A stretch of 30,582 nucleotides of DNA from Flavobacteriaceae bacterium. Its GTDB lineage: Bacteria; Bacteroidota; Bacteroidia; Flavobacteriales; Flavobacteriaceae. Positions 1 through 8,296 of this stretch are shown here, in pieces (positions within the stretch are counted from its first letter, which is position 1; every line of letters starts with the position of its first letter). The stretch covers positions 20,610 through 51,191 of the forward strand of contig DQCR01000069.1 of assembly GCA_003533785.1 (NCBI GenBank). The letters run 5' to 3'. The translations under genes were made by a program, and so were the position numbers. The notes beneath the pieces are model-generated. The model saw only the letters and a list, made by a program, of their open reading frames with translations. It searched no databases and was not told the origin of the DNA.

Positions 1-2436
1 TCTAATCCAGACTATTACAAATGGACTCAATGGATTTTTCTTCTCCTTTTTGATCATTATTACTGTAAAAAATCAGATCAAGCAAAGCCAATTTCCGAGT
101 TGACCGCAGGCTTTGAAAAAAAAGGAAATACGGGGGTAGCTGCCGTATGTGATATGGATACACCCGAGTTCTCTGCACAGGAGTGGATGGCGTATACAGA
201 TTCGCAAAAACAAGAACTGCTGCTCAAGTATCGACTGACTTATTTGGCAGAAACAGAAGTGAACTGGTGCCCTGCTCTGGGAACTGTCCTAGCCAATGAC
301 GAAATCATAGACGGGGTTTCAGAACGAGGAGGTCATGCTGTAACCAAGAAAAGTATGAGGCAGTGGAGCATGCGAATTGGCGCTTATGCTGAGCGATTGC
401 TTCAAGGGCTGGATTCTATAGACTGGCCTGAGCCACTTAAAGAAATGCAGCGTAACTGGATAGGAAAGTCCACCGGAGCCAATGTGCAATTTGCTATTGA
501 AGGACACAGCCAACAAATTGAAGTATTCACCACCCGACCCGATACCCTTTTCGGAGTGAGCTTTATGACCTTGGCTCCCGAATTGGAGTTGGTTCAACAA
601 ATCACAACTCCAGAACAACAACAGGTGGTGATCGATTATATTGAAAAAACCAAACAACGCTCGGAACGAGAACGACAAGCCGATGTCAAAACAATTTCGG
701 GAGTATTTACCGGGGCCTTCGCAATTCACCCATTTACCCAAGAACGTATCCCCATATGGATTGGGGATTATGTTCTTGCGGGCTACGGCACAGGGGCGGT
801 GATGGCAGTTCCGTGTGGCGATCAGCGCGATTATAATTTTGCAAAGCATTTCAACCTGCCGATTCCCAATATTTTTGAAGGAGTAGACCTCTCAGAAAAG
901 GCCTACATTGAAAAGGGCAACATTCCACTTTGCCATTCCGATTTCTTAAATGGAATGATCTATGCAGAAGCACTACCCAAAGTAATTGAAGCGTTGGAAA
1001 TATCGGGAAAAGGTATGGGCAGTATTACCTACCGCTTGCGCGACGCTATTTTTTCACGCCAAAGGTATTGGGGAGAACCCATCCCGATCTATTATAAAAA
1101 TGACCTCCCATATCCCTTGGATCTTCAGGATCTTCCTTTGAAATTACCCGATGTGGAAAAATACCTCCCTACTTCAGAAGGGAATCCCCCTCTCGGAAAT
1201 GCAAAAGACTGGGGCTGGGACGAAAAAAACAGGAAAGTCGTCAATATCGAGCATATCGATAACCAAACAGTTTTTCCCTTAGAATTGAATACCATGCCTG
1301 GTTGGGCAGGGAGCTCTTGGTATTTCTACCGCTATATGGATGCTTCCAATGAGCGGGTTTTCGCCGACAAAGAAACCATTGCCTACTGGCAACAAGTCGA
1401 TTTGTATCTGGGTGGAAGTGAACACGCAACGGGACACCTATTGTATTCGCGGTTTTGGCAAAAATTTCTTTTTGATTTGGGAATATTACCCGTAGATGAA
1501 TACGCCAAAAAACTCATCAACCAGGGCATGATATTGGGCGAATCTGCCTTTGTATATCGAAAAACGGGGAGTGATACGTACTTGTCAAAAAATTTGATAG
1601 GAAAGCATAAAGTTGAACCCATCCGCGTAGACGTGAATCTAGTTAATACCTCCTATGAGCTTGATTTGGAAGCAATACGTTCTTGGCAGCCTCAATTCAA
1701 AAAAGCCCATTTCGAATTGGAAGCGGGAAAATATATCGTAGGAACAGAGGTCGAGAAAATGTCAAAATCAAAATACAATGTTGTCAATCCTGACGCAATT
1801 TGTGATCGTTATGGTGCCGATACATTACGGATGTATGAGATGTTTTTGGGACCTTTGGAACAAGCCAAACCTTGGAACACGGCTGGTATCTCTGGCGTCC
1901 ATTCGTTTTTAAAAAAACTATGGCGTCTCTTTTTTGATGAAAAACAACTCTTATTAACGGCGGAAGAACCCACAGCTGCGGCCTACAAGAGCCTACACCA
2001 GGCCATTAAAAAAGTCAATCAGGATATTACGCAATTTTCCTTCAATACCTGTATTAGTACTTTTATGATTTGTGTGAATGAATTGAATGCCCTTGCCTGC
2101 CATTCCAAAAAAATACTAGAACCCTTAGCCGTATTATTATCTCCTTTTGCACCTCACATTTCAGAGGAATTATGGCAGCACCTGGGCCATGAAGAATCAA
2201 TTACATTTGTCCCCTACCCTCAGCATGAGGAAAAGCACCTAAAAGAAACACAAAAAGAATATCCTGTTTCATTTAATGGAAAGATGCGATTTACCTTTAC
2301 CTTGCCTTTGGATTTGGACCGGGCTGCAATAGAGAAACAAATTTTAGCTGAAGAACAAACACTAAAATATCTGGAAGGCAAATCACCGAAAAAGGTAATT
2401 GTTGTTCCCGGGAAAATAATCAATATTGTTTTTTAA
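1..2436 (+). CDS. leuS: Leucyl-tRNA synthetase, 5' end outside window
   Basis: Class Ia aminoacyl-tRNA synthetase that charges tRNA-Leu in the cytoplasm. The frame is open from base 1 (it begins with residues SNPDYYKWTQWIF, typical of the region just after the HIGH motif), so the gene runs in from the left and about 811 residues are visible; a TTG at 100 is not the start. The HIGH signature and roughly the first 120 residues are missing. The editing (CP1) domain follows, with the TTRPDTLFG motif near 530-556. The KMSKS loop lies at 1756-1770, followed by the anticodon-binding helical domain and a C-terminal domain ending at TAA 2434-2436. The next gene starts at the very next base, so the two are probably co-transcribed. 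Identity is secure; the only anomaly is the window cut. Confidence 0.97.
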   Translation, partial: SNPDYYKWTQWIFLLLFDHYYCKKSDQAKPISELTAGFEKKGNTGVAAVCDMDTPEFSAQEWMAYTDSQKQELLLKYRLTYLAETEVNWCPALGTVLANDEIIDGVSERGGHAVTKKSMRQWSMRIGAYAERLLQGLDSIDWPEPLKEMQRNWIGKSTGANVQFAIEGHSQQIEVFTTRPDTLFGVSFMTLAPELELVQQITTPEQQQVVIDYIEKTKQRSERERQADVKTISGVFTGAFAIHPFTQERIPIWIGDYVLAGYGTGAVMAVPCGDQRDYNFAKHFNLPIPNIFEGVDLSEKAYIEKGNIPLCHSDFLNGMIYAEALPKVIEALEISGKGMGSITYRLRDAIFSRQRYWGEPIPIYYKNDLPYPLDLQDLPLKLPDVEKYLPTSEGNPPLGNAKDWGWDEKNRKVVNIEHIDNQTVFPLELNTMPGWAGSSWYFYRYMDASNERVFADKETIAYWQQVDLYLGGSEHATGHLLYSRFWQKFLFDLGILPVDEYAKKLINQGMILGESAFVYRKTGSDTYLSKNLIGKHKVEPIRVDVNLVNTSYELDLEAIRSWQPQFKKAHFELEAGKYIVGTEVEKMSKSKYNVVNPDAICDRYGADTLRMYEMFLGPLEQAKPWNTAGISGVHSFLKKLWRLFFDEKQLLLTAEEPTAAAYKSLHQAIKKVNQDITQFSFNTCISTFMICVNELNALACHSKKILEPLAVLLSPFAPHISEELWQHLGHEESITFVPYPQHEEKHLKETQKEYPVSFNGKMRFTFTLPLDLDRAAIEKQILAEEQTLKYLEGKSPKKVIVVPGKIINIVF

Positions 2437-2697
2437 ATGACTGATTTTCAAATTGAGTTACTCGGATTATGTGCCGCGTTTCTGACTACTTTTGGTTTTT
2501 TACCACAGGCAATAAAGATATTTAAGACCAAAGACACCTCAGGTATTTCTTTAAGCATGTATGTTGCGTTGATTACCGGGGTAACCCTCTGGTTAGCCTA
2601 TGGGATATTGTTGGAACGTCCAGCCATAATTTTAGCCAATGCTGTATCCATGCTTTTTCAATTATGGATTATCGTAATGAAGTTAAAACACCGTTAA
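2437..2697 (+). CDS. SemiSWEET-type sugar transporter (PQ-loop / MtN3 family)
   Basis: Small 86-residue inner-membrane protein with three hydrophobic segments (about residues 6-26, 36-57 and 62-82). The PQ motif lies in FLPQAIKIFKTKD (Pro23-Gln24), followed by TSGIS as in bacterial SemiSWEETs. Family members work as homodimers that move sugars down a gradient. Its length is that of a single three-helix repeat, as expected. The ATG follows the leuS stop with no spacer, so translation is probably coupled. The sugar cannot be read from sequence. Family call is strong, substrate unknown. Confidence 0.88.
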   Translation: MTDFQIELLGLCAAFLTTFGFLPQAIKIFKTKDTSGISLSMYVALITGVTLWLAYGILLERPAIILANAVSMLFQLWIIVMKLKHR

Positions 2698-2742
2698 CAA
2701 TTCATGGAGATTGTTACTTTCATCGTATTTTTAAAATAAAAA

Positions 2743-3429
2743 ATGTATTTAATTATTATTCTAGCAACGGCCGGTTTTAGTATGTGGGTGAGTAGTACCT
2801 TGAAACGGAAATTCAAAAAATACTCTCGTGAACTTTTGCAAAGTGGAATGTCTGGAAAAGAAATTGCCGAACAAATGTTAATTGATCATGGCATACGCGA
2901 TGTGAAAGTAGTATCTACTCCAGGGATGCTGAGCGATCATTATAATCCCAAAACCAAAACAGTCAATTTGAGTGAAGGGGTCTATTCACAAAGGAATGCT
3001 GCGGCGGCGGCAGTAGCAGCGCACGAATGTGGGCATGCAGTGCAGCATGCAACAGGTTATGAATGGCTTCAGATGCGGTCCACCCTTGTACCTGCTGTGA
3101 GTGTCGCGTCCAATCTTTCAATGTGGGTGATTTTCGGTGGCTTGGCAGTGATGCAAACACTACCCTTGGGTCAAACCGTTGCCATGATTGGCGTGGGAAT
3201 GTTTGGTTTGGGAACGCTTTTTAGCTTCATCACCCTACCTGTAGAGTATGATGCCAGTAATCGTGCACTGGCTTGGTTAAAACGCAAACGAATAGTTACT
3301 CAACGCGAATTAGTAGGGGCAGAGGATGCACTGAAGTGGGCAGCAAGAACCTATGTTGTCGCTGCCATTGGATCTTTAGCCACACTCATCTACTTAGCCC
3401 TGAGAGTGGCAGGGAACAGCCGTAATTGA
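2743..3429 (+). CDS. Membrane zinc metallopeptidase, YugP family
   Basis: 228-residue membrane-bound neutral zinc peptidase of the YugP (Peptidase_Mprot_2) type. An N-terminal hydrophobic segment (residues 1-19) precedes a soluble stretch with the zinc motif HECGH at residues 94-98. After this come hydrophobic helices (about 115-140 and 145-165) and an EYDAS stretch (168-172) that probably supplies the third metal ligand, then a C-terminal helix. The family is widespread in bacteria but its substrates are poorly known. It lies 45 bases after the SemiSWEET gene on the same strand. Its stop is only 3 bases from the convergent lrp-like gene, leaving no room for a conventional terminator. Confidence 0.88.
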   Translation: MYLIIILATAGFSMWVSSTLKRKFKKYSRELLQSGMSGKEIAEQMLIDHGIRDVKVVSTPGMLSDHYNPKTKTVNLSEGVYSQRNAAAAAVAAHECGHAVQHATGYEWLQMRSTLVPAVSVASNLSMWVIFGGLAVMQTLPLGQTVAMIGVGMFGLGTLFSFITLPVEYDASNRALAWLKRKRIVTQRELVGAEDALKWAARTYVVAAIGSLATLIYLALRVAGNSRN

Positions 3430-3432
3430 GTT

Positions 3433-3906
3433 TTATAGCTGGATTTGCCGATGGATTTGCTGATCCAGTGAAATATAGGTTTCTGTTCGGGAGATGCCTT
3501 CTATTTTTTGTACTTTAGAATTCAATACCTGCATCAAATGCTCGTTGTCTCTGCATACTATTTTTATTAAAATGCTCCAATTCCCTGTTGTATAGTGACA
3601 CTCAATCACCTCTGGAATCTGTCCCAATTGCCGAACAGCTTCTTGATTCCGAATGGCCCGATCCAGATAAATACCAATAAAGGCTTGGGTTTTGTAGCCT
3701 AGTACTCTAGGGTCTATTAATAATTGAGAACCAGCAATTAATTGAGAATTCTCCAATTTTTTAAGTCGCTGGTGAACAGCTGTACCCGAAATCCCCACCT
3801 CTTTAGCAATGCTGTTTATTGGACTTCTGGCATCAGTCATAAGACGTTTTAAAATCATTTTATCTAGTCCGTCCAATTGTATTTTTTTCTCTGATAAGGT
3901 TGCCAT
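3433..3906 (-). CDS. Lrp/AsnC family transcriptional regulator
   Basis: 157-residue feast/famine regulator. The N-terminal winged helix-turn-helix spans about residues 12-60 (INSIAKEVGISGTAVHQRLK is the recognition region). The C-terminal RAM/ligand-binding domain covers about 70-150, with the usual GNWSILIKI core. Such proteins form dimers to octamers, bind amino acids and often repress their own gene. It is transcribed away from the DUF423 gene. Its upstream region carries a good Bacteroidota promoter (TTG, 17-base spacer, TACCTTTG) with a short dyad inside the spacer, consistent with autoregulation. Effector and targets are unknown. Confidence 0.92.
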   Translation of the reverse strand: MATLSEKKIQLDGLDKMILKRLMTDARSPINSIAKEVGISGTAVHQRLKKLENSQLIAGSQLLIDPRVLGYKTQAFIGIYLDRAIRNQEAVRQLGQIPEVIECHYTTGNWSILIKIVCRDNEHLMQVLNSKVQKIEGISRTETYISLDQQIHRQIQL

Positions 3907-3925
3907 TTGTTTATTATTTACGCAG

Positions 3926-3953
3926 CAAAGGTAGGTTATTAGTCATAATACAA
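3926..3953 (-). promoter_or_regulatory. Predicted promoter of the lrp-like gene
   Basis: Read on the minus strand, TTG (bases 3953-3951) is followed after 17 bases by TACCTTTG (3933-3926). This matches the -33 TTG / -7 TAnnTTTG consensus known for Bacteroidota sigma factors. The predicted start falls about 15 bases before the ATG at 3906. It is the best-matching two-box promoter I found in the window. Confidence 0.6.
3937..3950. promoter_or_regulatory. Candidate Lrp operator dyad inside the lrp promoter spacer
   Basis: TATTA and TAATA form a perfect 5-bp dyad separated by GTCA. It sits exactly between the predicted -33 and -7 boxes of the lrp-like gene. Position fits autoregulation, which is common in the family. 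The arms are short and AT-rich, so chance is a real alternative. Confidence 0.35.
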
Positions 3954-3983
3954 TATATTTACTGCTTAGGGATTAAAAAATAA

Positions 3984-4361
3984 ATGGAAAAAAGCTATTT
4001 GATTGTCGGAAGTGTGTTTGTATTATTTAGTATTGTATTAGGTGCTTTCGGAAGTCATGCACTTCGCCCGCTGCTCCCCGATACTTCCTTTTATGGCTAC
4101 ACAGTAGCCACACAATATCTTGCTTTTCAGGGATTGAGCCTTTTGGTCTTAGGTGCATTAACAGGCACCTATCAAATTTCAAGTGCCGTATTCTATTGCT
4201 TATTCGCCGGTACTCTGCTGTTCAGTGGGAGTATTCTTCTATTAACGGTGGGTAAATTATGGAATTGGAAGCTTGCCTTTCTTGGCCCTGTTACCCCCCT
4301 CGGGGGCCTTGTATTAATTGTTGGATGGATTTGGCTTATTCAAGGGTTTATTCGGCTCTGA
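3984..4361 (+). CDS. DUF423 family small membrane protein
   Basis: 125-residue integral membrane protein of the DUF423 (YgdD/YwdK) family with four predicted helices. The conserved N-terminal GAFGSHALR (residues 21-29) and the TPLGG stretch near the C-terminus identify it. The function of the family is not established. It is divergent from the lrp-like regulator (77 bases between start codons) and converges on hemD with a 16-base gap. A possible weak -7 box (TATATTTA, 3954-3961) precedes it, but no clear promoter is visible. Confidence 0.88.
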   Translation: MEKSYLIVGSVFVLFSIVLGAFGSHALRPLLPDTSFYGYTVATQYLAFQGLSLLVLGALTGTYQISSAVFYCLFAGTLLFSGSILLLTVGKLWNWKLAFLGPVTPLGGLVLIVGWIWLIQGFIRL

Positions 4362-4377
4362 TTCCCCCTTTTTTAAT

Positions 4378-5124
4378 TTAACTCTTTCTGGTTTCGCTAA
4401 TATATTTCTCGATAGCCATTGTCATAGACGGAGTCTCGGGGGTTGGCGCTTTGATATCTACCCGAAGTTTTGCTTGATCGGCTGCGGCAATAGTAGAATT
4501 TCCATATACTGCGATACGGGTATCGTTCTGTTCAAAGTCTGGAAAGTTTTTAAAAAGCGACTCAATTCCCGAAGGACTAAAAAAGACTAATATATCATAA
4601 TATACATCTCGTAAATCGGATAGATCACTAACAACGGTTTTATACAGTTGTGCACGAGTCCAATTGATTCCCATATCATTGAGTAAGTTGGGAAGAGAAG
4701 GCTTTAAAATATCTGAGGTAGGTAGTAAAAAAGTCTCTTTATTGTATTTTTTGAAAGTGTTTTCAAGATCTCCTACAGAGCGTTCACCCACATAAATTTT
4801 TCGCTTTCGATAGACTACATATTTTTGAAGATAATAAGCAACTGCCTCTGATTGACAAAAATACTTAGTGCTATCGGGCACTTTATAACGCATTTCTTCT
4901 GTGAGTCTAAAGAAGTGATCTACCGCATTCCGACTGGTCAATATGATGTTATCGAATTTGGAAAAATCAATTTTCTGTTGGCGTACGTCTTTGGCAGAGA
5001 CACCTTCCACGTGGATAAATGGACGGAAGTCGATCTTCAATTTGTGTTTGTCTTTTAGCTTTTGATAAGGGGACTTATCGGAAGCCGGCTCTGGTTGTGA
5101 CACCAAAATTGATTTTACTTTCAT
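4378..5124 (-). CDS. hemD: Uroporphyrinogen-III synthase
   Basis: 248-residue cytoplasmic enzyme that cyclises hydroxymethylbilane to uroporphyrinogen III in haem synthesis. The family is poorly conserved in sequence. The call rests on the N-terminal VKSILVSQPEP start, the FDNIILTSRNAVDHFF block (residues 55-70), the ILVFFSPSGIESLF block in the second half, the length, and the flavobacterial neighbour DUF4271 immediately upstream (16-base gap). The two are probably one transcript. The ATG at 5124 gives a normal N-terminus. Confidence 0.87.
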   Translation of the reverse strand: MKVKSILVSQPEPASDKSPYQKLKDKHKLKIDFRPFIHVEGVSAKDVRQQKIDFSKFDNIILTSRNAVDHFFRLTEEMRYKVPDSTKYFCQSEAVAYYLQKYVVYRKRKIYVGERSVGDLENTFKKYNKETFLLPTSDILKPSLPNLLNDMGINWTRAQLYKTVVSDLSDLRDVYYDILVFFSPSGIESLFKNFPDFEQNDTRIAVYGNSTIAAADQAKLRVDIKAPTPETPSMTMAIEKYISETRKS

Positions 5125-5140
5125 GGGCTAATCATTTAAT

Positions 5141-5803
5141 TCAGAGCGGCGTATCTATCCACCTGTATATCCATATCCAAGGGGCAATTTTGAAGCAACA
5201 AATATACAAAAATAAATATACAGTTTGTGAAGCACTGCCCTTGCCAATACCAATGTATTGAACTCCTTGAATAAGAAGATTACCCCCTCCAAGTACAGCT
5301 AATCCTAGCCACAATAGTGAAGAAGAGTTTTGCCAAGGCGAAAAATAGTAAAGCACACATAAGCCGTAAACAATGAGTGCCAAGTAGCCATAACTCGAAA
5401 CACCTTTGAATACCAATTGTCTGAAAAGCATGTTCAAATTAAATACCCAAGCCAATGACCAAAGTAACAGATAGCGAATCAAAATCAAAGCAGTAACAAC
5501 TCCTAAGCATTGAAAGAAAAAATACAACCTCAAAGAACGACCAGAATAGTGACTCCATATCAAAGTGATGAGAAGACTAAATGTGAGCACTAAAAAAAGG
5601 GTGATACCCATTTGAAAGGGTCGCCAAATAGATAAATTTCGGTCTTTTCCAAAAAGACGTAAATAACTGTTGAAATCAAAAAGCCGTATAAAATAGGAAG
5701 CTTCAATTCGATACATTCGGTATAACTGACTGATTAATACAAACTGGAAAAAGACCAAGAGTAGGACCCAGTTTTCAAAGTTTTGTTCACGAATTTGCCA
5801 CAT
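5141..5803 (-). CDS. DUF4271 domain membrane protein
   Basis: About 220 residues with six or seven hydrophobic segments, matching the Bacteroidota-specific DUF4271 family. The frame is open upstream to a TTG at 5833, but the ATG at 5803 (MWQIREQNFENW) is preferred because it gives a compact cytoplasmic lead before the first helix. A near-consensus -7 box (TATTTTTA) also sits 4 bases before it. The gene is directly upstream of hemD and probably co-transcribed, an arrangement I recognise as recurrent in flavobacteria. The biochemical role is unknown. Confidence 0.85.
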   Translation of the reverse strand: MWQIREQNFENWVLLLVFFQFVLISQLYRMYRIEASYFIRLFDFNSYLRLFGKDRNLSIWRPFQMGITLFLVLTFSLLITLIWSHYSGRSLRLYFFFQCLGVVTALILIRYLLLWSLAWVFNLNMLFRQLVFKGVSSYGYLALIVYGLCVLYYFSPWQNSSSLLWLGLAVLGGGNLLIQGVQYIGIGKGSASQTVYLFLYICCFKIAPWIWIYRWIDTPL

Positions 5804-5840
5804 AGTGTAAAAATACACGTTTCTCAAAATCAATTAGGGA

Positions 5841-5862
5841 TTCCTCTCTTATTTTAGAGGAA
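5841..5862. repeat. Inverted repeat between divergent DUF4271 and GT2 genes
   Basis: TTCCTCT and AGAGGAA form a perfect 7-bp dyad with an 8-base loop. It lies between the divergent starts at 5803 and 5881. No T-run follows, so it does not look like a terminator; an operator is possible. Confidence 0.4.
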
Positions 5863-5867
5863 CTGGT

Positions 5868-5875
5868 TACTTTTG
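5868..5875 (+). promoter_or_regulatory. Candidate -7 box (TACTTTTG) 5 bases before the 5881 ATG
   Basis: Exact match to TAnnTTTG. Its position would place the transcript start at or next to the ATG of the GT2 gene, implying a leaderless mRNA. No TTG is visible at the -33 position, so confidence is limited. Confidence 0.4.
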
Positions 5876-5880
5876 AAATA

Positions 5881-6603
5881 ATGAATCCTTATTTAGTTAT
5901 TGTTCCCACCTACAATGAAGTTGAAAATATTGGAGAACTGATTCAAAAAATATTTTCACTGCCTTTGGCCGTGGCCATTCTTGTAGTGGATGATAATTCA
6001 CCAGATGGCACGGCAGTTGCGGTTCGCAACCTCCAATCTCAGTTCAACGATCGCCTTTTTTTGGAACAAAAAAAAGCCAAAGAAGGTCTTGGCCCTGCCT
6101 ATATCCATGGGTTTAAATGGGCAATGCAACAAAAAGTTGAGTATATTATCCAAATGGATGCTGACTTTTCACATAACCCACATGCACTCGTCGATTTTCT
6201 AGCGGCTTTTGATAAAGGCGCAGATGTGGTTGTCGGATCTCGTTATTCCGATGGAGTTACGGTTGTCAATTGGCCCATCAGCAGAATTTTGCTTTCTTAT
6301 TTTGCTTCTCAATTTGTTCAAGCAATCACTCGGATGCCAATCAAAGACCCTACAGCAGGCTATGTTGCTTATAGAACAAACGTATTAAAGTCTGTGGATT
6401 TGGCAAACATCCGATATGTAGGATATGCCTATCAGATTGAAATGAAATACAAAGCCTGGAAAAAAGGCTTTCAACTAATGGAAATCCCAATTGTATTTAA
6501 AAATAGAATTAAAGGGCATTCCAAAATGAGTGGACAAATAATTTGGGAAGCCTTCATTGGGGTTCTATTTTTACCTCTGCAAAACTTTTTCAAAAAAAAA
6601 TGA
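5881..6603 (+). CDS. Polyprenol monophosphomannose synthase-like GT2
   Basis: 240-residue GT-A fold glycosyltransferase of the dolichyl-phosphate mannose synthase type. It transfers a hexose, probably mannose from GDP-mannose, to a polyprenyl phosphate at the inner face of the membrane. Visible motifs are VPTYNE (8-13), VVDDNSPDGT (35-44) and the metal-binding MDADFSHNP (92-100). The acceptor-region RIKGHSKMSG lies near residue 220. There is no C-terminal membrane domain, as in the soluble bacterial type. The stop overlaps the pyrC start (ATGA), so pyrC is translationally coupled. A second, related GT2 lies at 29066-29755. Donor and acceptor are inferred from family. Confidence 0.88.
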   Translation: MNPYLVIVPTYNEVENIGELIQKIFSLPLAVAILVVDDNSPDGTAVAVRNLQSQFNDRLFLEQKKAKEGLGPAYIHGFKWAMQQKVEYIIQMDADFSHNPHALVDFLAAFDKGADVVVGSRYSDGVTVVNWPISRILLSYFASQFVQAITRMPIKDPTAGYVAYRTNVLKSVDLANIRYVGYAYQIEMKYKAWKKGFQLMEIPIVFKNRIKGHSKMSGQIIWEAFIGVLFLPLQNFFKKK

Positions 6604-7937
6604 AGCGAACGCTCATACAAAATGCGATCCTTATTAATGAAGGCCAAACTCAAATAACGGATGTGGCCATTGAGGGGAACCGTATTACTCAAATTGCTTC
6701 ACACATTCCTGCAGTTAAAGACGACGAATGTATCGATGCGACTGGACTTCATTTACTTCCAGGACTTATTGATGATCAAGTTCATTTTCGGGAACCGGGC
6801 TTAACACATAAAGCAGATTTGGCAAGCGAATCTCAAGCGGCTATAGCCGGTGGGATTACTTCATTTATCGAAATGCCCAATACAAATCCGCAAACCACCA
6901 ACTTGAAAGCTTTGGAAAACAAATTTGAAATGGCTGCACAAAAAGCAGCAGCCAATTATTCCTTTATGTTTGGCGGGACCAATGATAATCTGGATCAAAT
7001 CCTACAATTAGATCATAAAACAGTGGCGGGATTAAAGTTATTTCTAGGATCCTCAACGGGCAATATGCTAGTCGATTCTCCAGAGGTCTTGGAGAAAATA
7101 TTTTCCAGTACAGACCTCGTTATTTCAGTTCATTGTGAAGATGAGCAAACCATACGCTCCAATACAAAACACTATAGGGAAATATATGGAGAGGATATTC
7201 CAGTGGAACTTCATCCCATTATCAGAAGTGAGGAAGCATGCTATTTATCTTCTTCAAAAGCGATTGCGTTGGCAAAAAAAACAGGAGCTCGGCTACATGT
7301 TTTTCACCTTTCCACAGCTAGGGAAACAGCCCTTTTTGATAATTCAATCCCTTTGGCTGAAAAGAAAATAACGGCAGAGGTTTGTGTGCATCATTTGTGG
7401 TTCAGCGATGCTGATTACTCTGAAAAACAAACACGTATCAAGTGGAATCCGGCGGTAAAAACACAGGCCGATCAAGACGCTCTCTGGGAAGCACTCAATG
7501 ACGACCGTATCGATGTCCTTGCTACTGATCACGCACCTCATACGTGGAGCGAAAAACAAAACCCCTATACCCAAGCACCTTCAGGAGGGCCTTTGGTTCA
7601 ACATGCACTTTTGGCTTTACTTACAGCTCATAAAAGAGGTAAAATAACTTTGGAACGATTGGTTCAAAAGGCCTGTCACAACCCCGCTATTCTTTTTGAC
7701 ATTAAAGACCGAGGATACATTAGGACAGGATATTTTGCGGATTTAGTTTTGGTGGATTTGAATAAATCAACAACGGTCACTCCTGAATCACTACTGTATA
7801 AATGCGGCTGGTCTCCCTTTGAAGGAACAAACTTTGAGGCATCGATTCACAGTACTTTTGTGAACGGAATCTTAGCGTATTCTGAAAATAAAATTAAAGA
7901 CCCTTTAGCTGGTCAACGCCTTGAATTTAATCGATGA
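6600..7937 (+). CDS. pyrC: Dihydroorotase, class I type
   Basis: 445-residue amidohydrolase of pyrimidine synthesis (carbamoyl-aspartate to dihydroorotate). I chose the ATG at 6600, overlapping the previous stop, rather than the longer open frame from 6543. Motifs are DDQVHFREPG (58-67), EMPNTNPQT (91-99), Lys146 in GLKLFLG (candidate carbamylated lysine), His178, His233/His236, and ATDHAPH (308-314) with catalytic Asp310. Oddity: the first His of the usual HxH metal motif is Gln60, a substitution I believe is common in Bacteroidota versions. The ATGA overlap with the DUF4296 gene suggests one operon with the upstream GT2. Confidence 0.92.
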   Translation: MKRTLIQNAILINEGQTQITDVAIEGNRITQIASHIPAVKDDECIDATGLHLLPGLIDDQVHFREPGLTHKADLASESQAAIAGGITSFIEMPNTNPQTTNLKALENKFEMAAQKAAANYSFMFGGTNDNLDQILQLDHKTVAGLKLFLGSSTGNMLVDSPEVLEKIFSSTDLVISVHCEDEQTIRSNTKHYREIYGEDIPVELHPIIRSEEACYLSSSKAIALAKKTGARLHVFHLSTARETALFDNSIPLAEKKITAEVCVHHLWFSDADYSEKQTRIKWNPAVKTQADQDALWEALNDDRIDVLATDHAPHTWSEKQNPYTQAPSGGPLVQHALLALLTAHKRGKITLERLVQKACHNPAILFDIKDRGYIRTGYFADLVLVDLNKSTTVTPESLLYKCGWSPFEGTNFEASIHSTFVNGILAYSENKIKDPLAGQRLEFNR

Positions 7938-8296
7938 AAACGTATATTTCCCCCTTTTTCTTTTTTTTCCTTGTATTGGGGTGTTCTTCTGGTGGTCCAA
8001 AAAAACCCAACAACCTTATTCCAATCAGTACGATGATTCAAATTCAGACGGATTTGAGTATCATGGAAGTTATTGAGAAAACCTATCAAGGGGAAGTGGT
8101 TTCTGATTCCATATTGGGATTGCCTTATATCTATTCCAAATACAAGATTGATTCACTACGATGGGCCAATTCTGAAGCCTATTACGCAGGCAACCCCAAA
8201 CAAAATGTTCAAATTTTCACAGCAGTTAGAAAGGCCTTGGATCGAAAAATTGACAGTATTAATAAAGCGATTCAAAACCCGCTGAATCAAGAGTAA
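7934..8296 (+). CDS. DUF4296 lipoprotein
   Basis: 120-residue predicted lipoprotein. The signal peptide (residues 1-16) ends in a lipobox-like LVLGC with Cys17, followed by SSGG. The rest matches the Bacteroidota DUF4296 family, an alpha-helical domain with IPISTMIQIQTDL and YSKYKIDSLRW blocks. The ATG overlaps the pyrC stop, so the two are coupled. Its 3' end overlaps the convergent epimerase gene by 10 bases. Function unknown. Confidence 0.85.
   Translation: MKTYISPFFFFFLVLGCSSGGPKKPNNLIPISTMIQIQTDLSIMEVIEKTYQGEVVSDSILGLPYIYSKYKIDSLRWANSEAYYAGNPKQNVQIFTAVRKALDRKIDSINKAIQNPLNQE

Noticed and set aside
319..849. Long open frame antisense to leuS (about 176 codons)
   Set aside because: It lies wholly within a well-conserved synthetase gene, has no recognisable motif and is explained as a shadow of the coding frame.
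4292..4306. CCCCC/GGGGG hairpin-like stretch
   Set aside because: It is inside the DUF423 coding region (TPLGG codons), has almost no loop and no following T-run, so it is not a terminator.
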